From Zhengitettix transpicula (Eukaryota > Arthropoda > Insecta > Orthoptera > Tetrigidae): a stretch of DNA of 64,000 bases. Under the pieces are notes generated by a model that did not search any database, was not told the DNA's origin, and saw only the letters and a list, made by a program, of their open reading frames with translations. This document shows, one piece after another, positions 35,340 through 47,671 of the stretch; position 1 is the first letter of the stretch; every line of letters begins with the position of its first letter. The stretch lies in NCBI GenBank assembly GCA_037074705.1, contig CM073593.1:17303001-17367000 (forward strand). Reading direction: 5' to 3'. The position numbers were made by a program, and so were the translations under genes.

Positions 35340-36006
35340 AAATTCTATTGCACAACTTGTTGGATGTGTACATATAAGCTCATATATATATATGACCAGA
35401 TGGAAAGTTACAAAATTTGGTTTTGTATTATTTCACAAATGTGCACAAAATTGTGTCATGGTTTGATTATTGAATAAAACAATTTTTTTTTCAAATCTTG
35501 AACTTTAAATTTGTGTACCATTTATTTTAACTACATTCATCCTTTCTATATCCAGGCTTAGATGATTACCAGATTAACTTTTTAATTTTTGAATTGACAT
35601 CACAGTTCTCATTTAAGTTTTCCATTGAGAAAAGTATTGCCAAATAAGGAGAGTAAAATATTGAAAAATATTTTCAACAAATTTTAAATATTTTATCTGC
35701 AAGCTCTTACAGAATTCATAGCTGAAAAATATTTAGCTGTTGGTTTTGAATATCCTGATGAGACTCGAAACTGACATTTATTTTTTCTTGTAATAAATGT
35801 AATTTATAAGAGATTGAAAACGTGTAATGCTTAGGAAACATTTTTTTATTGAAACTTCTCTTGGATGTTCATTATTAGATATCGGTCTTTAGGCTGTTAT
35901 TTTCTTGGATGTATTTCAAAATGAGTTCATGGTTCCTACTGTGTATTTGTCTTTTAATGAGTTAAAGATATTGGCCATCAGAAGTTAAAACACTGGTAAT
36001 GACTAA

Positions 36007-36065
<59 letters not shown>

Positions 36066-37052
36066 TAGATAGATAGATATAGATAGATAATGACTATAAT
36101 GTGAATACACACACAATTTAATATATAACTTATTTTGGTATTTAAAGTCTCCTTTCTTGAACTAAACTCATACATGTAAACCTTTAGTTTTTTTAAAAAT
36201 AATATTTACAATTATGAGTTAGAACTAGACCTAGGTGTTCGGATACAAATTTGTGACAGAAATGGACCCAAAGCTCTGATATAAAATTGTGATTGCATGC
36301 AATTAACCTAAAGTTGTGGAGGTGTAATTGCCACTATTGCTGGCACGAATCACGTTCTGAACAGCAATGAGTTACGAAACACAGACATATATATTTTTCC
36401 AGGAGTCGGTAGAAGATACACAGATCAGGAACAGGTTGCATACATAATCAGTCAGTTAATTTTGGAATTTAATATAATGTGGTACTTATTTCTTGATGAT
36501 AAAAGATTAACAGGAGTGTGTGGTTTGCCCGAGAGGGGCAAAACTCTGGTGTTTGACAATATACAGATCTTGTCCACATAGTCTTGTCATATATTGTAAG
36601 TTATTTTGGATATAGCTGCCAAATTGTTTGGTGAAGAAGAGATTTATTAAATTTATAATTGTAAAATAGATTGAATCATATTCACTATTATTACCAGATT
36701 AGGCAATTTAAAATTGACATTTATTATGGTCCACAATGTATCCTTGGTATTAGTTTTCAAGCAGGAAACACAATATCAATATTAAGCTTTAAATCATAAA
36801 AACGCACCTTTCTGGAAAAATGACCAGTTGGGAAAACTTCAATCGAGAGAATGCCCTGTTGAGAAAACTTGCATCAGGTTTTTGTACCAGACCCCTTAAC
36901 AAATGTTTTCTGGAATATAGTTTACATGCCCAAAGAGTAAACAACTCAGTGTGGGGTGGAGCAAGAATATTATTTGCTACCACCTATCAATTTGAGATAA
37001 ATCTGCTACTATCATTTTCTTGTCTAATTTTATAATAATTAAATATAGCAGT
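35340..37052. other. Non-coding with (TA)n/(GATA)n microsatellite
   Basis: (TA)n at about 36009-36062 passes into GATA repeats (36062-36090). No gene recognised. Confidence 0.6.
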
Positions 37053-37124
37053 GAATAAGAAAGATAGCCAACAGAGACAAAAAATGTTGTCTGTGTTGGC
37101 TATCTTTCTTATTCATTATTTCCT
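37053..37124. repeat. Near-perfect hairpin, 72 bp
   Basis: GAATAAGAAAGATAGCCAAC on the left pairs with GTTGGCTATCTTTCTTATTC on the right, with a short central region containing GAGACA/TGTCTG. The arm sequence recurs singly at 26080-26112 and 16404-16431. Confidence 0.9.
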
Positions 37125-37189
37125 ATCAGACATAATTTATTTTAATTTTAAATATAGCAGTGTTTTACCTTTCAATAAGCACTCACATT

Positions 37190-37845
37190 TGATAAGACGA
37201 CTATTAAAATTTTGACCACCAAAATAAAAACAGGCTATTTTACTACAAGATCTTTCATCTCATGATTAGGAAAATGTTTTATGTTTCGAAGAAAGTACGT
37301 GTAAAGATTAGAAAAACAATTTGTAAAATATATGAGATAAAATGGACATATTAACCTTTATTGTGTACAACATACAAAATATAAATAAATTATTAAATAT
37401 TCACAATAATGTAAAAACACTTTCAACTACATTAAAATGATTATGAGAGATAAAAATATTTGCCAAATCAATTCAGCTTACAGCTAACTTACACATGTCA
37501 GTTTTTAATCTCTTGTAATTCAATAAAATTTATAATGATGAAATTTTATATAAAAATAATTTTACATATACCAATTAGTAAGTATTAAATTGTCAAAGAA
37601 TGTCTTATTTTTTTCCTTCAATAATTGAAAACTTGTTTAAGTCAAAAACCCATTTGACACATTCATCTGTAACAATACATAATCTGGAAAGCAAATTTTT
37701 TACCAAAAGGTCTTCCCACAGGATTCAAATAACATTCCCAAGCTTACTTGCCCTCTCAGCCCGTCTTTTGATATGATATATCTATATATGATATGATATG
37801 ATGTCATCTTTATCAGAAAAGAAAGTATCTATTTTATTCACTAGG
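37190..37845 (+). repeat. Inverted repeat, left arm (pairs with 42470-43055)
   Basis: The reverse complement of 42470-43055 aligns along most of this stretch, including GACCACCAAAATAA (37215) and CACAGGATTCAAATAACATT (37718). Divergence is moderate, with indels such as a TATGATATG-like insert near 37775-37800. A further diverged relative lies at about 38510-38660. Confidence 0.75.
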
Positions 37846-37964
37846 ATCTTCAATGAAAAAAAAAATTGGCAAAAAATTATTGATTATTAGAAATTTATGC
37901 TTTGTTACTGGTGAATACCAAATTAAACACAAAATAAATTTATTGATAGAAGAACATTTAAATT

Positions 37965-38360
37965 CATTATGTACAATGCTTAGAGACCTTTTAGTATCTT
38001 CTTGTGCAAGGGTTGTATGTTTAAACACATATTCATTCAGATTGCATTAATAATTAGTGACTGTCTGAGTAGAACAATAGTGTAACCTTATATATCTTGC
38101 TATCTCCATAGGTTGTCCTACTGGTAAACTGCTGGAGCTAGGCAACACACTTTCAGTACTTTCTATTACCACAGAGATGTATGATATCTGGAACAAAAAA
38201 TGTTAACAATTTACTAAGGTGAAAAGTATGATTGTATTTGATTGCTTATGTGGTTTAATGTTACTGCTTGGTGTTTCCTTAAGTGAGTTATATAAATTTT
38301 TCTCCTTGTACTAGATATTCTGTATTTTCAGATAATCTCTTCATATTTGGGTGCTGGTAA
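37965..38360 (+). repeat. Direct duplication, copy 1 (pairs with 41985-42470)
   Basis: The segment from TGTACAATGCT through GTGACTGTCT, the splice acceptor and the exon at 38112 to TTGGGTGCTGGTAA is closely similar to 41985-42470 in the same orientation. Copy 1 lacks about 63 bp net within the exon. Confidence 0.85.
38112..38206 (+). pseudogene. Duplicated terminal exon with an internal in-frame deletion
   Basis: The acceptor CTCCATAG precedes an open frame CPTGKLLELGNTLSVLSITT ending in EMYDIWNKKC and a stop (38204-38206). It matches the exon at 42143-42300 but lacks 22 codons (DGHLHKLKEF to HLKT). The deletion keeps the frame. No upstream exon with matching phase was found. It is either an inactive duplicate or part of a shorter paralogue. 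Confidence 0.4.
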
Positions 38361-39166
38361 ACAAAAACTTTGACTCAAGAAGCAAAATGACTATTTTTTT
38401 TATAGCTTTATTTATTGTATGCTGGTATTTATAAATACGTTGTTAATTTAATAGACATTTCATGTAGAACTATTATTTTAATTAACATTTTTTATAGTGC
38501 TTCAATAATTTAAAACAGTCGAACACTATAAGTCAAAAAGCAGTTTTCCATATTCACCTGTAACATAAAACGGAAGCTTGTAATAACCAATAATTTTTTG
38601 CCAAAACTTTTTTCTTGAAGATCCTTCAAATAACGTTCACAAATCGAAATACGGGAAGATCATCAAATTTTAAAGTGAAACCTATGTTTCCATCAAACCA
38701 TAACCCAGATTCGATAAAAATAATTTACAACATACTTCGTCATGATCGGACGGAATTTTCGGTACAGAACTTCAGTTCAACAGTTTGGTTTATTCAATTG
38801 TCAAACAGTGAAGGGACAAGGTTCAAATGAAAATATTAAGTTAAAAGAATTAGTAAACAAAAAAACTGGATGTGTCATCTCATCACTTTCAACAAAACTT
38901 GCAAGTCCAAGGTTCTGTCTGAGCGTCTTACACATTGTAACATTTCCAACATAAAAAGCTGGGACGATAAAGAGATCCCTCCCTAACTTACAGATTTATT
39001 TCTTGCTTGATTTTCCATATCACTCTTCAGTTCACTGCTCCATTACGGTTTTTTTTATTAGATTTGAGTGCCCTCATATATTGGGTTGGGAATATTTGTG
39101 TGCAATTGAAAACACGTGTTGCTCTTTGTCCAATCGCATCGTTGTCAGAACGGGGCTGTCAGGTCG

Positions 39167-39175
39167 TATATAAGG
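39167..39175 (+). promoter_or_regulatory. Candidate core promoter (TATA box) of the gene at 39599
   Basis: TATATAAGG lies 35 bp downstream of CCAATCGCAT (39130-39139). About 30 bp further is an initiator-like ACATTC, then a GTAAGT donor (39228) that could end a short untranslated exon. The position, about 400 bp upstream of the start codon, suits a leader exon plus intron. Confidence 0.45.
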
Positions 39176-39598
39176 GGGTTCAAGGGAAGATAGTTGTACA
39201 TTCAAATCGGACGCTGCTCGGTGTGCTGTAAGTTACACAATTTCAGAGGATGTAGAGGTTTTCGTGAAATATTAATCTGAAGGTTCTCTTATATTGGAAA
39301 CTGCCTTTAGTAAATTGGTTTTTGATTAACTCTAGAGTTAAAATATATATATATATATATATAAAAGTCAAAATGAAAAACGAACCATGCCCTGTATATT
39401 ACCGAATTCCGAAACATAAATTTAATCCAAGTTTGTATGAAATGAGACTAATATTTTTTCTTTAATAAATTTTTTAATGTTCTTTATCCACTTTACAAAC
39501 CAGAAGTCCTCATTGATAACAACTGAGAATATAAGATTCTGCAGTTCGAGATTTATATTTAAAGACAGAAAGACAAAATACCTGAAGGCCTTTATAGG

Positions 39599-41530
39599 AT
39601 GGAAAACACTCCTGTTCTTAATGGTGAGTATAAAAGCGAATTGTAATTAATCGAATTAGATGACGTCTATAAGTGAATTAGTCATACTGGTAAGTTCAGA
39701 ATTGTTCAAGAAGTGTGATAGTTAAATTTAATTTATTAATAGTATATGTATCTGTTATTGCTTAAAAGTTATAGAATTTATTCGTTACTGATATTCGCTT
39801 TGTATTAATATATTGTACAATTTTTTTTGTTTATATTTATAAAATTTGTAGTCAACGAAGAGAGGGCAGATTTGCTTGAAACTTTAAAAAGGGAAAATTG
39901 TGAACTGAAGGCGGCACTGAAATGTTGTACCGAAAAATTGGACAATCTGAAGATAAAGAATAAAATATTGCTGCACCAGCAATCGTCTCTCTGGTCAACA
40001 AATCGTTCATTACGACTGGAAATGAGTGAACTACGTAATAAATTTAGAAAAGAATACAAATTTATGAAAAGTGATCTAAATGAAAAATTGCAACAGGTGG
40101 CAACACTTCAGGAAAATCTTTCAATTCAGAAGAAGCTTGACAGTCAATCTGAAATACTCAAAACAAAATTGGTGAGATTTTTCATCATCTAAATTTATTA
40201 GTTTGAACAGTTCCTGTGCCGAATCGCTGGTTCTAATAATTGTTAATAGTATATGTATCTGTTATTTTGTCACTACATATTTTGTATAAATCTTTTTATA
40301 TGCTATCGTATTTGTATTTTAAATGAAATTATATTAACTTTATTGACAGTCTCGTTAACAAGTAAATACCGTATAAAATTGAACACCTTTTACTATTTCT
40401 CACTTTTTATCTTTTTATTTTCAATATATTTCAACAATAATGGTAATTATTTTCAGGAAAAACTACATGATGTAGTTTCACTGCATGTTAAAAGCTGTGA
40501 AATTGGGAAGTTGGATTCGGAATCTGCTGCTTGCTACATGAAGGTATGTTTTGACCATGAATACCTGTGTATGTTCAATTTATTTTCCATATTTGTGGTA
40601 AATGTGAAACGGCTAACTCTACTTATTTAGTGTGTGTTAATGTTTGGACGCATTCTTTTTGTGGGTTTGATTTTGCTTCCTTGTTCCATAACCAATTTTT
40701 TTAAAGGAATAAATTTAAATAAAATTCATTCTGCCAATAATGAAGTGTTGTCATATTTCCTGTTTTCTCTGAGGATGTGTGTTGCCTACAGTTAAATGTG
40801 GTCTTCTCTGAGAATATTGGTGACAATTTATATATTTAAATATTGTTAATTACAAGAACTATAGTGCTACCATTGGGTTGGGTTTTTCACGTCATTGTCA
40901 CTAGACGGCGCTGCTTCTGCAGAGTGAAGCGGCTCAGGTGACGGCTCTGCTGACGTCATTGACGGTGGTGACGTCGAATGTGCTGAAAGTTTAATTGCTT
41001 ATTTCCTAAATTAAGAATCGTCGTTCAAAAATTCTTTCAAATGGGGTCTTAGAATTTCGTATATTTTCCAGAAACCACGCGAAAATATTTTTTCGAATAA
41101 GTTGAGTTAGCCCGGTTTTTTTATTTTGAACAATCATTCACCAGTCGTGAACCAAATCAATTTATTATCCTTTACTGAAATCAATCTGTTGTTAATTAGT
41201 GGATGAATTTTCTTTTAATGAGATTTATGTACTTTTTTTCCACTCACAGAATATTTGTGTTGCAATGTCAATTTTTTTCAGACACTCATTAATACAAGAT
41301 TGTTGTGGAAATGTATGCTTTTGTGGGTGCAACTCTGATCATAAACTATTCCCACAGACGTAGAGTTTATCACAATTTTGTCATGTATCTTTGTATTACA
41401 GAAAGATGAATCTGCTCCTGCATCTTCCAAATTACTACAACCAGTTGTCAACTGTAATGTCTCCTCCAGAAGGAAGAGAATTAATGCTGCAACTCCATCA
41501 ATACTTCGTATGTCCTACATTAGAATATAA
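39599..41530 (+). CDS. Complete four-exon gene: 186-residue coiled-coil protein, function unknown
   Basis: The exons are 39599-39623, 39852-40171, 40457-40543 and 41402-41530. All introns are GT-AG and phases agree, giving 186 codons and a stop (41528-41530) followed by AATAAA at 41535. Residues 1-9 are MENTPVLNV. Residues from about 10 to 125 are predicted coiled coil, rich in E, K and L (RADLLETLKRENCELKAALK, then SLWSTNRSLRLEMSELRNKF). The C-terminal exon ends with a basic patch (SSRRKRINAATPSILRM). A coiled coil followed by a basic tail is the general layout of shugoshin/MEI-S332 proteins, but I do not see a diagnostic motif and give no symbol. The first intron carries no mobile element. 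The gene lies between the duplicated blocks at 37190-38360 and 41985-43055. Confidence 0.65.
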
Positions 41531-41594
41531 TTTAAATAAATGGATGGAAAACTTCCAAATGAAGCTCTGGTCATGTGCTGTGAAAGGATCAGAT

Positions 41595-41830
41595 TAGAAA
41601 AATCTCTACTTGACTGGGAATAGTTGGTTTCTCACTTAGTTGTGGGTGTTCTACCACTAAGTCAACTCCACGGCAGCTTCCAGACTTCTCAGTAAATTGT
41701 GTGACCCATATATACAGGCTGTTGAATGGATGTATCAGTATCATATGTGGCCTGGAATTGACTTGGATGACTGTGTAGTGAAGCACTCGTGAACTAAGTG
41801 GATGGCCTAGGTTTGATTCCTGGTTCAGTT
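41595..41830 (+). repeat. Possible SINE pair with tRNA-like box B
   Basis: GGTTTGATTCCTGG (41811-41824) resembles an RNA polymerase III B box, preceded at tRNA-like distance by a weak A-box-like sequence (41762). A TAGTTGTGGGTGTTCTACCA segment at 41637 also looks tRNA-like. The evidence is weak. Confidence 0.3.
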
Positions 41831-41984
41831 AGAATTTTTCTATCTCTGTCCTTTGACAGGCAATATAATTATCTGATTTTTTTTATGGTACATCCAACTA
41901 TTTCAAATTGATGTTGTAATTTATTTTGTCAACAAATAATAGTTCAAAGTAAATCTATTCATATAATGACTAAGATTTCATTTA

Positions 41985-42470
41985 TATTCATGATGTACAA
42001 TGCTGAGACCTTATAGCATCTTATTGTGCTAGGGTTCTATGTTTAAACGCTAGTGTTCATACAGATTGCATTAATAAGTAGTGACTGTCTTCAGTCTGAG
42101 TAGAACAATAGTGTAACCTTATATATCCTGCTATCTCCATAGGTTGTCCTACTGGTAAACTGCTGGAGCTAGGCAACACACTTCCAGTAGATGGCCATCT
42201 ACACAAGTTGAAAGAATTTGAACAGAGAAATGCTCTGTATCCTCCTCATTTAAAGACTTCTATTACCACAGAGATGTATGATATCAGGAACAAAAATTAA
42301 CAAAGGTATGATTGTATTTTATTGCTTATGTGGTTTAATGTTATTGATAGTTTTTTTTCTCTTCTATTTTCCTTAAGAGAAATTTTTATAAATTTTTAAT
42401 TTTTCTCCTTGTACTACATATTCTGTATTTTCAGATAATTTCTTCATATTTGGGTGCTGGTAACCGATAG
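41985..42470 (+). repeat. Direct duplication, copy 2 (pairs with 37965-38360)
   Basis: Same block as copy 1, with the fuller exon (42143-42300). The two blocks lie on either side of the coiled-coil gene. Confidence 0.85.
42143..42300 (+). CDS. Terminal coding exon of an unidentified gene
   Basis: Acceptor CTCCATAG at 42142. The exon starts with two bases of a split codon and reads CPTGKLLELGNTLPVDGHLH, KLKEFEQRNALYPPHLKTSI, TTEMYDIRNKN and a stop (42298-42300). The composition (LYPPHLKTS, alternating K/E) looks like real protein, and its survival as an open frame in both duplicates supports this. I do not recognise the family, and no upstream exon of matching phase was found in the window. 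It does not join in phase to the coiled-coil gene. Confidence 0.45.
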
Positions 42471-43055
42471 ATACTTTCTTTTCTGATAATGATGACATAT
42501 CAAAAGAAGGGCTAAGAGGACAAGTAACCTCGCCCTTGGGAATGTTATTTGAATCCTGTGGGAAGAACGTTTGCCAAAAAATTTGCTTTCCAGAATAACA
42601 TTATTATGAAACCATGTATTGTTACAGTTGAATGCAGCAAAAAAAAATATTCTTTGACAAATTAATACTTTCGATTTGGTATATGTAAAATTAATATTAT
42701 ATAATCATTATAGATTTTATTCAATAACAAGAGATTAAAAATTGACACGTGTAAGTTAACTGTGGGATGAATTGATTTTGCAAGTATTTTATCTCTCAAA
42801 ATCATTTTAAGTTTAGTTTAAAGTGTCTTTACATTATTGTAAATATTTAATAATTTATTTATAATCCATATGTAGTACCCAATAAAGGTTATTGCTTCCA
42901 TTTTATCTCATATATTTTACAAATTGTTTTCTAATCTTTACACGTACTTTCTTAAAAAAAACTAGAACATTTTCCTAATTGTGAGATGAAAGATCATGTA
43001 GTAAAATAGCCTGTCCTTATTTTGGTGGTCTACAATTTTAATAGTAGTAAACATT
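42470..43055 (-). repeat. Inverted repeat, right arm (pairs with 37190-37845)
   Basis: Contains a 45-codon plus-strand frame (PIDTFFSDNDDISKEGLRGQ ... GMLFESCGKNVCQKICFPE, stop) that is damaged in the left arm. It may be the remains of another exon of the duplicated gene. Confidence 0.75.
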
Positions 43056-43290
43056 TTATCGTGTATTTAGGGAATAAGTTCGTTGATGGTGCTAATTCGT
43101 GAAACCTATCGAAGTATTAAAGTTCAAATACGTGAATATTTGCAACTGTTCTCAATCGTTGATTTCTTTTAGAGTAACAGGCTACATGAGGGTAATCCAC
43201 ATGGTGGCAACTCCCCTTTACAGCATAGGAAGGGATTTGATAGTAGGGAAGCGGAATGGTAGAGGAAGGGAGGCAAAGGATTAACTAGGG
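43043..43290 (+). repeat. Block repeated inverted at 45927-46205
   Basis: The reverse complement of this block, which includes the A-tail end of the retroposon plus about 125 bp of flank (GTTCGTTGATGGTGCTAATT), is found at 45927-46205. Retroposon and flank were therefore copied together. Confidence 0.85.
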
Positions 43291-43670
43291 CCGCTGGGCT
43301 CTAGTTAATGATGCTACCCACAATTTGCCTAAAAGGGATGCAGGAAAAACTCAAACACCTGCATGTAGGTCCGTCATTGGGTACTTGCAGCACTCCCTTT
43401 CGATGACAGGAGAGGAGTTTTATGTGGGGACAAAACATTCCCTTCTCCATGCCTTGGCCGACTTATCCAATGCAAACAGTGAACACCTCTCATCATATGC
43501 ACAAGGTGTGGGACCTAGGAATCTACATCTCTTTACAAAGGCCGAGGTGCTGCAGGTTGTAGGATACCTTAGTTCAAAAACTGAGAGAGGAAAAGGCATC
43601 CCCAAATGTAACCCTCTCAATTACTTGAAAGAGAACAGATCTTGCAGGTTTTTTCAGTATCGGTACTAGG
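43168..43670 (-). mobile_element. Poly(A) retroposon copy, diverged
   Basis: On the minus strand it ends ...CCTCATGTAGCCTGTTACTC followed by an interrupted A-tail. It follows the copy at 59727-60281 along its length with more changes. It lacks the paired GC hairpins and ends near TACTAGGA, next to a solo LTR. Confidence 0.8.
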
Positions 43671-43671
43671 A

Positions 43672-44789
43672 TGTAATTAATAATTATATTTGAATTATTT
43701 ACTTCATATTGATGTGCTATATCCTGAACATACAGAGAATTGGACAGCATTTCATTTTAAATTCATTGTAATACCTCAAATAAAACTACCAATTTAAACA
43801 AAATTATTATTTATTAAGACCCAATTTACAATTACACAAATTAATGAAATTTTATAAAATCAAAACAATTTTATTTATCTTGAATGCATTTGATAAATTA
43901 GACTTGGTATCCCAGGGTCTTTACTGGGTTGATATGGAAGCGGAACCCAAATTTTACAATTAATCAAAGCAGTTAAAATAAATTAAAACTGAAGTCAAAT
44001 GATTGAAAACAAAATCTGACATTTTACCCTTATTTAACAATTTACAATTATGAATACAGAAAAATAAACTTACAAGCTCCATGCAATTTGGATCTCTTGC
44101 ATACCGGCACACACTCTCTTCATATAGGCATAATAGGCACCTGGTTGCACTCACACTCTGCTTTCACCGCCACCTCTTCTTGATGAGGTTACCCTCACGA
44201 TGAATTCAACCAACTCTGCTGGCAGACAGATTTCCACGACGAACTCCTACCGACTTTTGATGACTGATGTCCAACTGATTACTCTCGGCCACCTACCATC
44301 CGATGATCTCTCCTGAATGCAAACTCCCAAATGTTCATAACATTGTTTAGGCCACTTTCTTGGCCCTGCGGACTTGCACCAACGCTCTCTCCCAGCGGTC
44401 TCCTGCTCCTGACTAACTCATTCTTTTATCTGCTCTCTTATTTATATCCTGGATCCAGAATATTCCCTTGTTTTCACAGTTGTTTTGAATTGCCATGTTC
44501 GCCAAACACCACCAGCTGTTGCCTTTCTCCCACTCCGAGAGCCACTCAATCAATTAAAATAGACATCTCCTTTCAATATAATTGCATCATCCACCAAACT
44601 TCTGTCATACCCATTAGCCCTAAGAGCCGCAAAATGCCCAATTATAGTCCTCCCCTTCTCTAAGAGCCACTTATCCATCATTTTATCATTATCTTTCATA
44701 TGTACAAACCACTCAAGAATCCCCGGTCTGAGTTGGTAAATAAATCTGATAAAAATAAAAACCGAATTCGTCCTTATCTGGGTATTACA
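43672..44789 (-). mobile_element. Solo LTR, about 1.12 kb
   Basis: The ends are TGTAATTAAT (43672) and GGTATTACA (44789). The shared motif is present near 43912 as CAGGGTCTTTACTGGGTTGA. The right flank is ATATATATA, but the left flank is not, so its flanks do not form a simple target duplication. Confidence 0.65.
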
Positions 44790-45818
44790 ATATATATAAT
44801 TAAATATTAATATTTAGGTTTCGAAGTTATTTTAATTGATTTGCAAGGATTTTGACGGTTCTGTTTCTATATAATAAGAATTAATGAAATCTCTTACAAT
44901 TACAATAAAAAAACGTTCCGATTTCTACGGTCCAGTCACGGAGACTCCTTAGCTTGTCTTACGTTAAACATTTTTTAATTTTACAACAAATTAGTGTTCA
45001 ATTTGCATACAACTTTTGATAGTAGGTTCCCAAACGCCCTTTACTAATGTTTTAAAATGGCCTTTTCCAAAAAGAAATATGGATTTTGAGATAAAACTAT
45101 AAAAATATTATTCTACAGCTACAGGTTGCAACCGAAATTTAAGGTTATCAGTTAATGGAACGGAATGACATAATTAGATACTTTTTTTGATGCTGCAGGA
45201 AGTAAATATATGCGTCGAGGGTACTCATTAGTGAAACATGTGAATGTATAATACGTAAATATACACAATAGATCGCAACCATAGGAGGTAGAAATGCTAA
45301 GTGGCAAAAATAGAAAACCACAGAATTTGTACTGTGCAAATTACTGTCGTGAAATCTGGGTCTGAGGATTGATAATTATAAATTTACATCCCTAGTATTA
45401 TTGCTGGATAAGTGCACAATTATCGATAAATAAATAATTGTTTGAAAAAGTTTTAATCGACATTTATTAATAGTGCATTTATATCGGATTTTGTTTAACA
45501 TTCGGATAATCAAAGTATTTGATAAATTTTCATATGAAATATAGTCAAAGTTATTTATAGTAATTGGTCACACTGATATTGGCAGATCTGATTCTACATG
45601 CGAAATCTTTTAAAATTACTGTTTACAATGCAACGTTCACTTTTCCATCGAATACTTGCCCAAATTCTTCGTCGTTTCCATTACGTCAACTATTTGGTAA
45701 TATCCAAACAAATTAGTGTACAGTTCAACTGTGCGTTTTGAATCAAGGAACGTGACGCGCAAGAACTCGGCTCTCGCAGCCATGGAGATAGAAAATACTT
45801 TAAGTATGGAAGCTGCCC
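44790..45818. other. Non-coding; nothing assigned
   Basis: No supported gene, splice pattern or known repeat. Confidence 0.5.
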
Positions 45819-45926
45819 GTACCCTTCCGCATCCCCCCTTTCAAATCCCTTCCTATGCTATTAAAGGGGAGTTGCCCAACGTGGATTACCCTCATGTAGC
45901 CTGTTGCCCCCCTAAAAAGAAAAAAA
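45819..45926 (+). mobile_element. Poly(A) retroposon, 5'-truncated, about 95 bp plus A-tail
   Basis: It runs in plus orientation from CGTACCCTTCCGCATCC to CTGTTGCCCCCC and ends in an A-rich tail (45914-45926). It is inserted into an older copy of the same family. Confidence 0.8.
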
Positions 45927-46205
45927 GGGGGGCCCTAGTTAATCCTTTGCCTTCCTTCCTCGACCATTCCGCTTCCTTACTATCAAATCCCTTCCTACGC
46001 GCTTAAAGGGGAGGTGCCACCATGTGGATTACCCTTATGTAACCTGTTATTCTAAAAACAAAGAAAAAAATCTGCGTTCAACGATTTAGAACAGTTGCGA
46101 ATATTTACGTATTTGAACTCAGAAATACTTCGATATGTTTCACGAATTAGCGCCATCGACGAACTTATTCTCTACATACACGATAAAAAGTTTCTGTTCA
46201 TATTA
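45927..46205 (-). repeat. Inverted copy of 43043-43290
   Basis: Contains the 3' part of a retroposon in plus orientation, its A-tail (46053-46072) and about 130 bp of flank (GAACAGTTGCGAATATTTAC) matching the other copy. Confidence 0.85.
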
Positions 46206-46567
46206 TATCATTCATATATCAGGTATACCACCATCTTACTCAGGAATGACATTTGCGAAACCACAATCCATTTGATTTCATTTATAGATCAATATTTGTC
46301 ATTCAATTTACACAAAGAGTCTACCCCATTAAGAAGCTAGCCTTAATTAATAGGGAAATCCTATTCGTCTTGATTATGTGTTTGTTTCACCAAAGAATTT
46401 CTCACTTTCTATCGAAACTGTCTGTACGTTTCTCTTCGCCGTTTGCTTTCGAATGAAACTTAGTACTATTTTACCTGATTCACGTAGCGCCGTTCTGAAA
46501 CGTCACTAGTAATGCAGCAGTCACCATGGAAGTTTCTGGGGGGGGGGGATTATATATATATATATAT

Positions 46568-47655
46568 TGTAATAAACACATTAATAGGGTTCATTAAATG
46601 AATCAACAAAAAATTTAATTAAAATTTGAATAATTAGCCACACGTTGAAGACGTCGAATATATAATGATCGAAAAGGTGGTCTTAAATCATAGGAATAAT
46701 TAACAACATTTACTAAGCTTTAAAAGAAATTTATTATTGTTGATAAATATACAATGTACAAGACCTATTTTTCATGCCGAACTTAAACCATTTAAAAACA
46801 AATAGTTTAATTTTTATTTATTAATTCCTGGCATTTATGAAAATACAATTCTTATATCACTACAATAAAATATGGCGGATCTCTATATCTCAGGATAACT
46901 ACTGGGTTTGATAATTAGAACAAAAGCAATGTATAAACTGCCAATTTACAATTCAAATATAAAAAGTTAACCTAAAACATGATATGAAGATAAGTGAAAC
47001 AGAAGAAAACTAAAATGAAACGAACCTTGAACAAAATCTGACTATACCTTTTTAATTATCGTTTACAAATTTATATCAAAGTTTTGGTTACTCACAGAAC
47101 GTCTGTCTGGTACCAGATCTCTCTTGTAGCTTGAAAACTACCACACTAAAAAAAGCATTTTTACACAGACTCTACACTTCATTGAAGATTTTAATACACA
47201 CGATTAAAATACTCGTCCTCTGCTATCTGGAACCTCGGATGAGCCGCCCCCTTTGGTCCGCTAGTAGATTTCGATCTCCTCTATGCGATAATTGTTCAAT
47301 CAGCGTGAAGCAACCATTTGCTTCACCGTGTGCAAATTATTATGTAAATCTCTCCGTCGACTTTTGACAGTTTCCTCTCTCGTACTCAGATTTTTTTACT
47401 CCTTCACCTCTCAATCGCCGATTTCAGACTTTTAAATCATCAGACTTTTACGTTTTTCAGTTCCCCACGTGAACTGACCTGTTCCGTTTCTCGCAGCAGA
47501 CTGCTCTTTTTCCAAGCGCATACTCAGTTCACTAAGCGCGGTCTCCATTGTTAAACAAAGGAAAAACCCGCCTTCATTGTCGCCGTTACGCATTCGTACC
47601 GCTAACAATTTAATTATATTAAAAACAATTAATGACCTGTTTAATTGGCATTGAG
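46568..47655 (-). mobile_element. Solo LTR, about 1.09 kb
   Basis: It begins TGTAATAAACAC after (TA)n (46550-46567). The shared motif appears as ACTACTGGGTTTGATAATTA near 46910. Near 46640 it has GCCACACGTTGAAGACGTCG, the antisense of a tRNA-Lys-type primer-site module. The right end TTAATTGGCATT resembles the end at 50920 but lacks the terminal ACA and is fused to the next LTR. Confidence 0.65.
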
Positions 47656-47671
47656 GGAATGCATTGTTTCG

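Noticed and set aside
36009..36090. Long (TA)n/(GATA)n tract as a structural element
   Set aside because: Ordinary microsatellite with no LTR or other feature at its edges.
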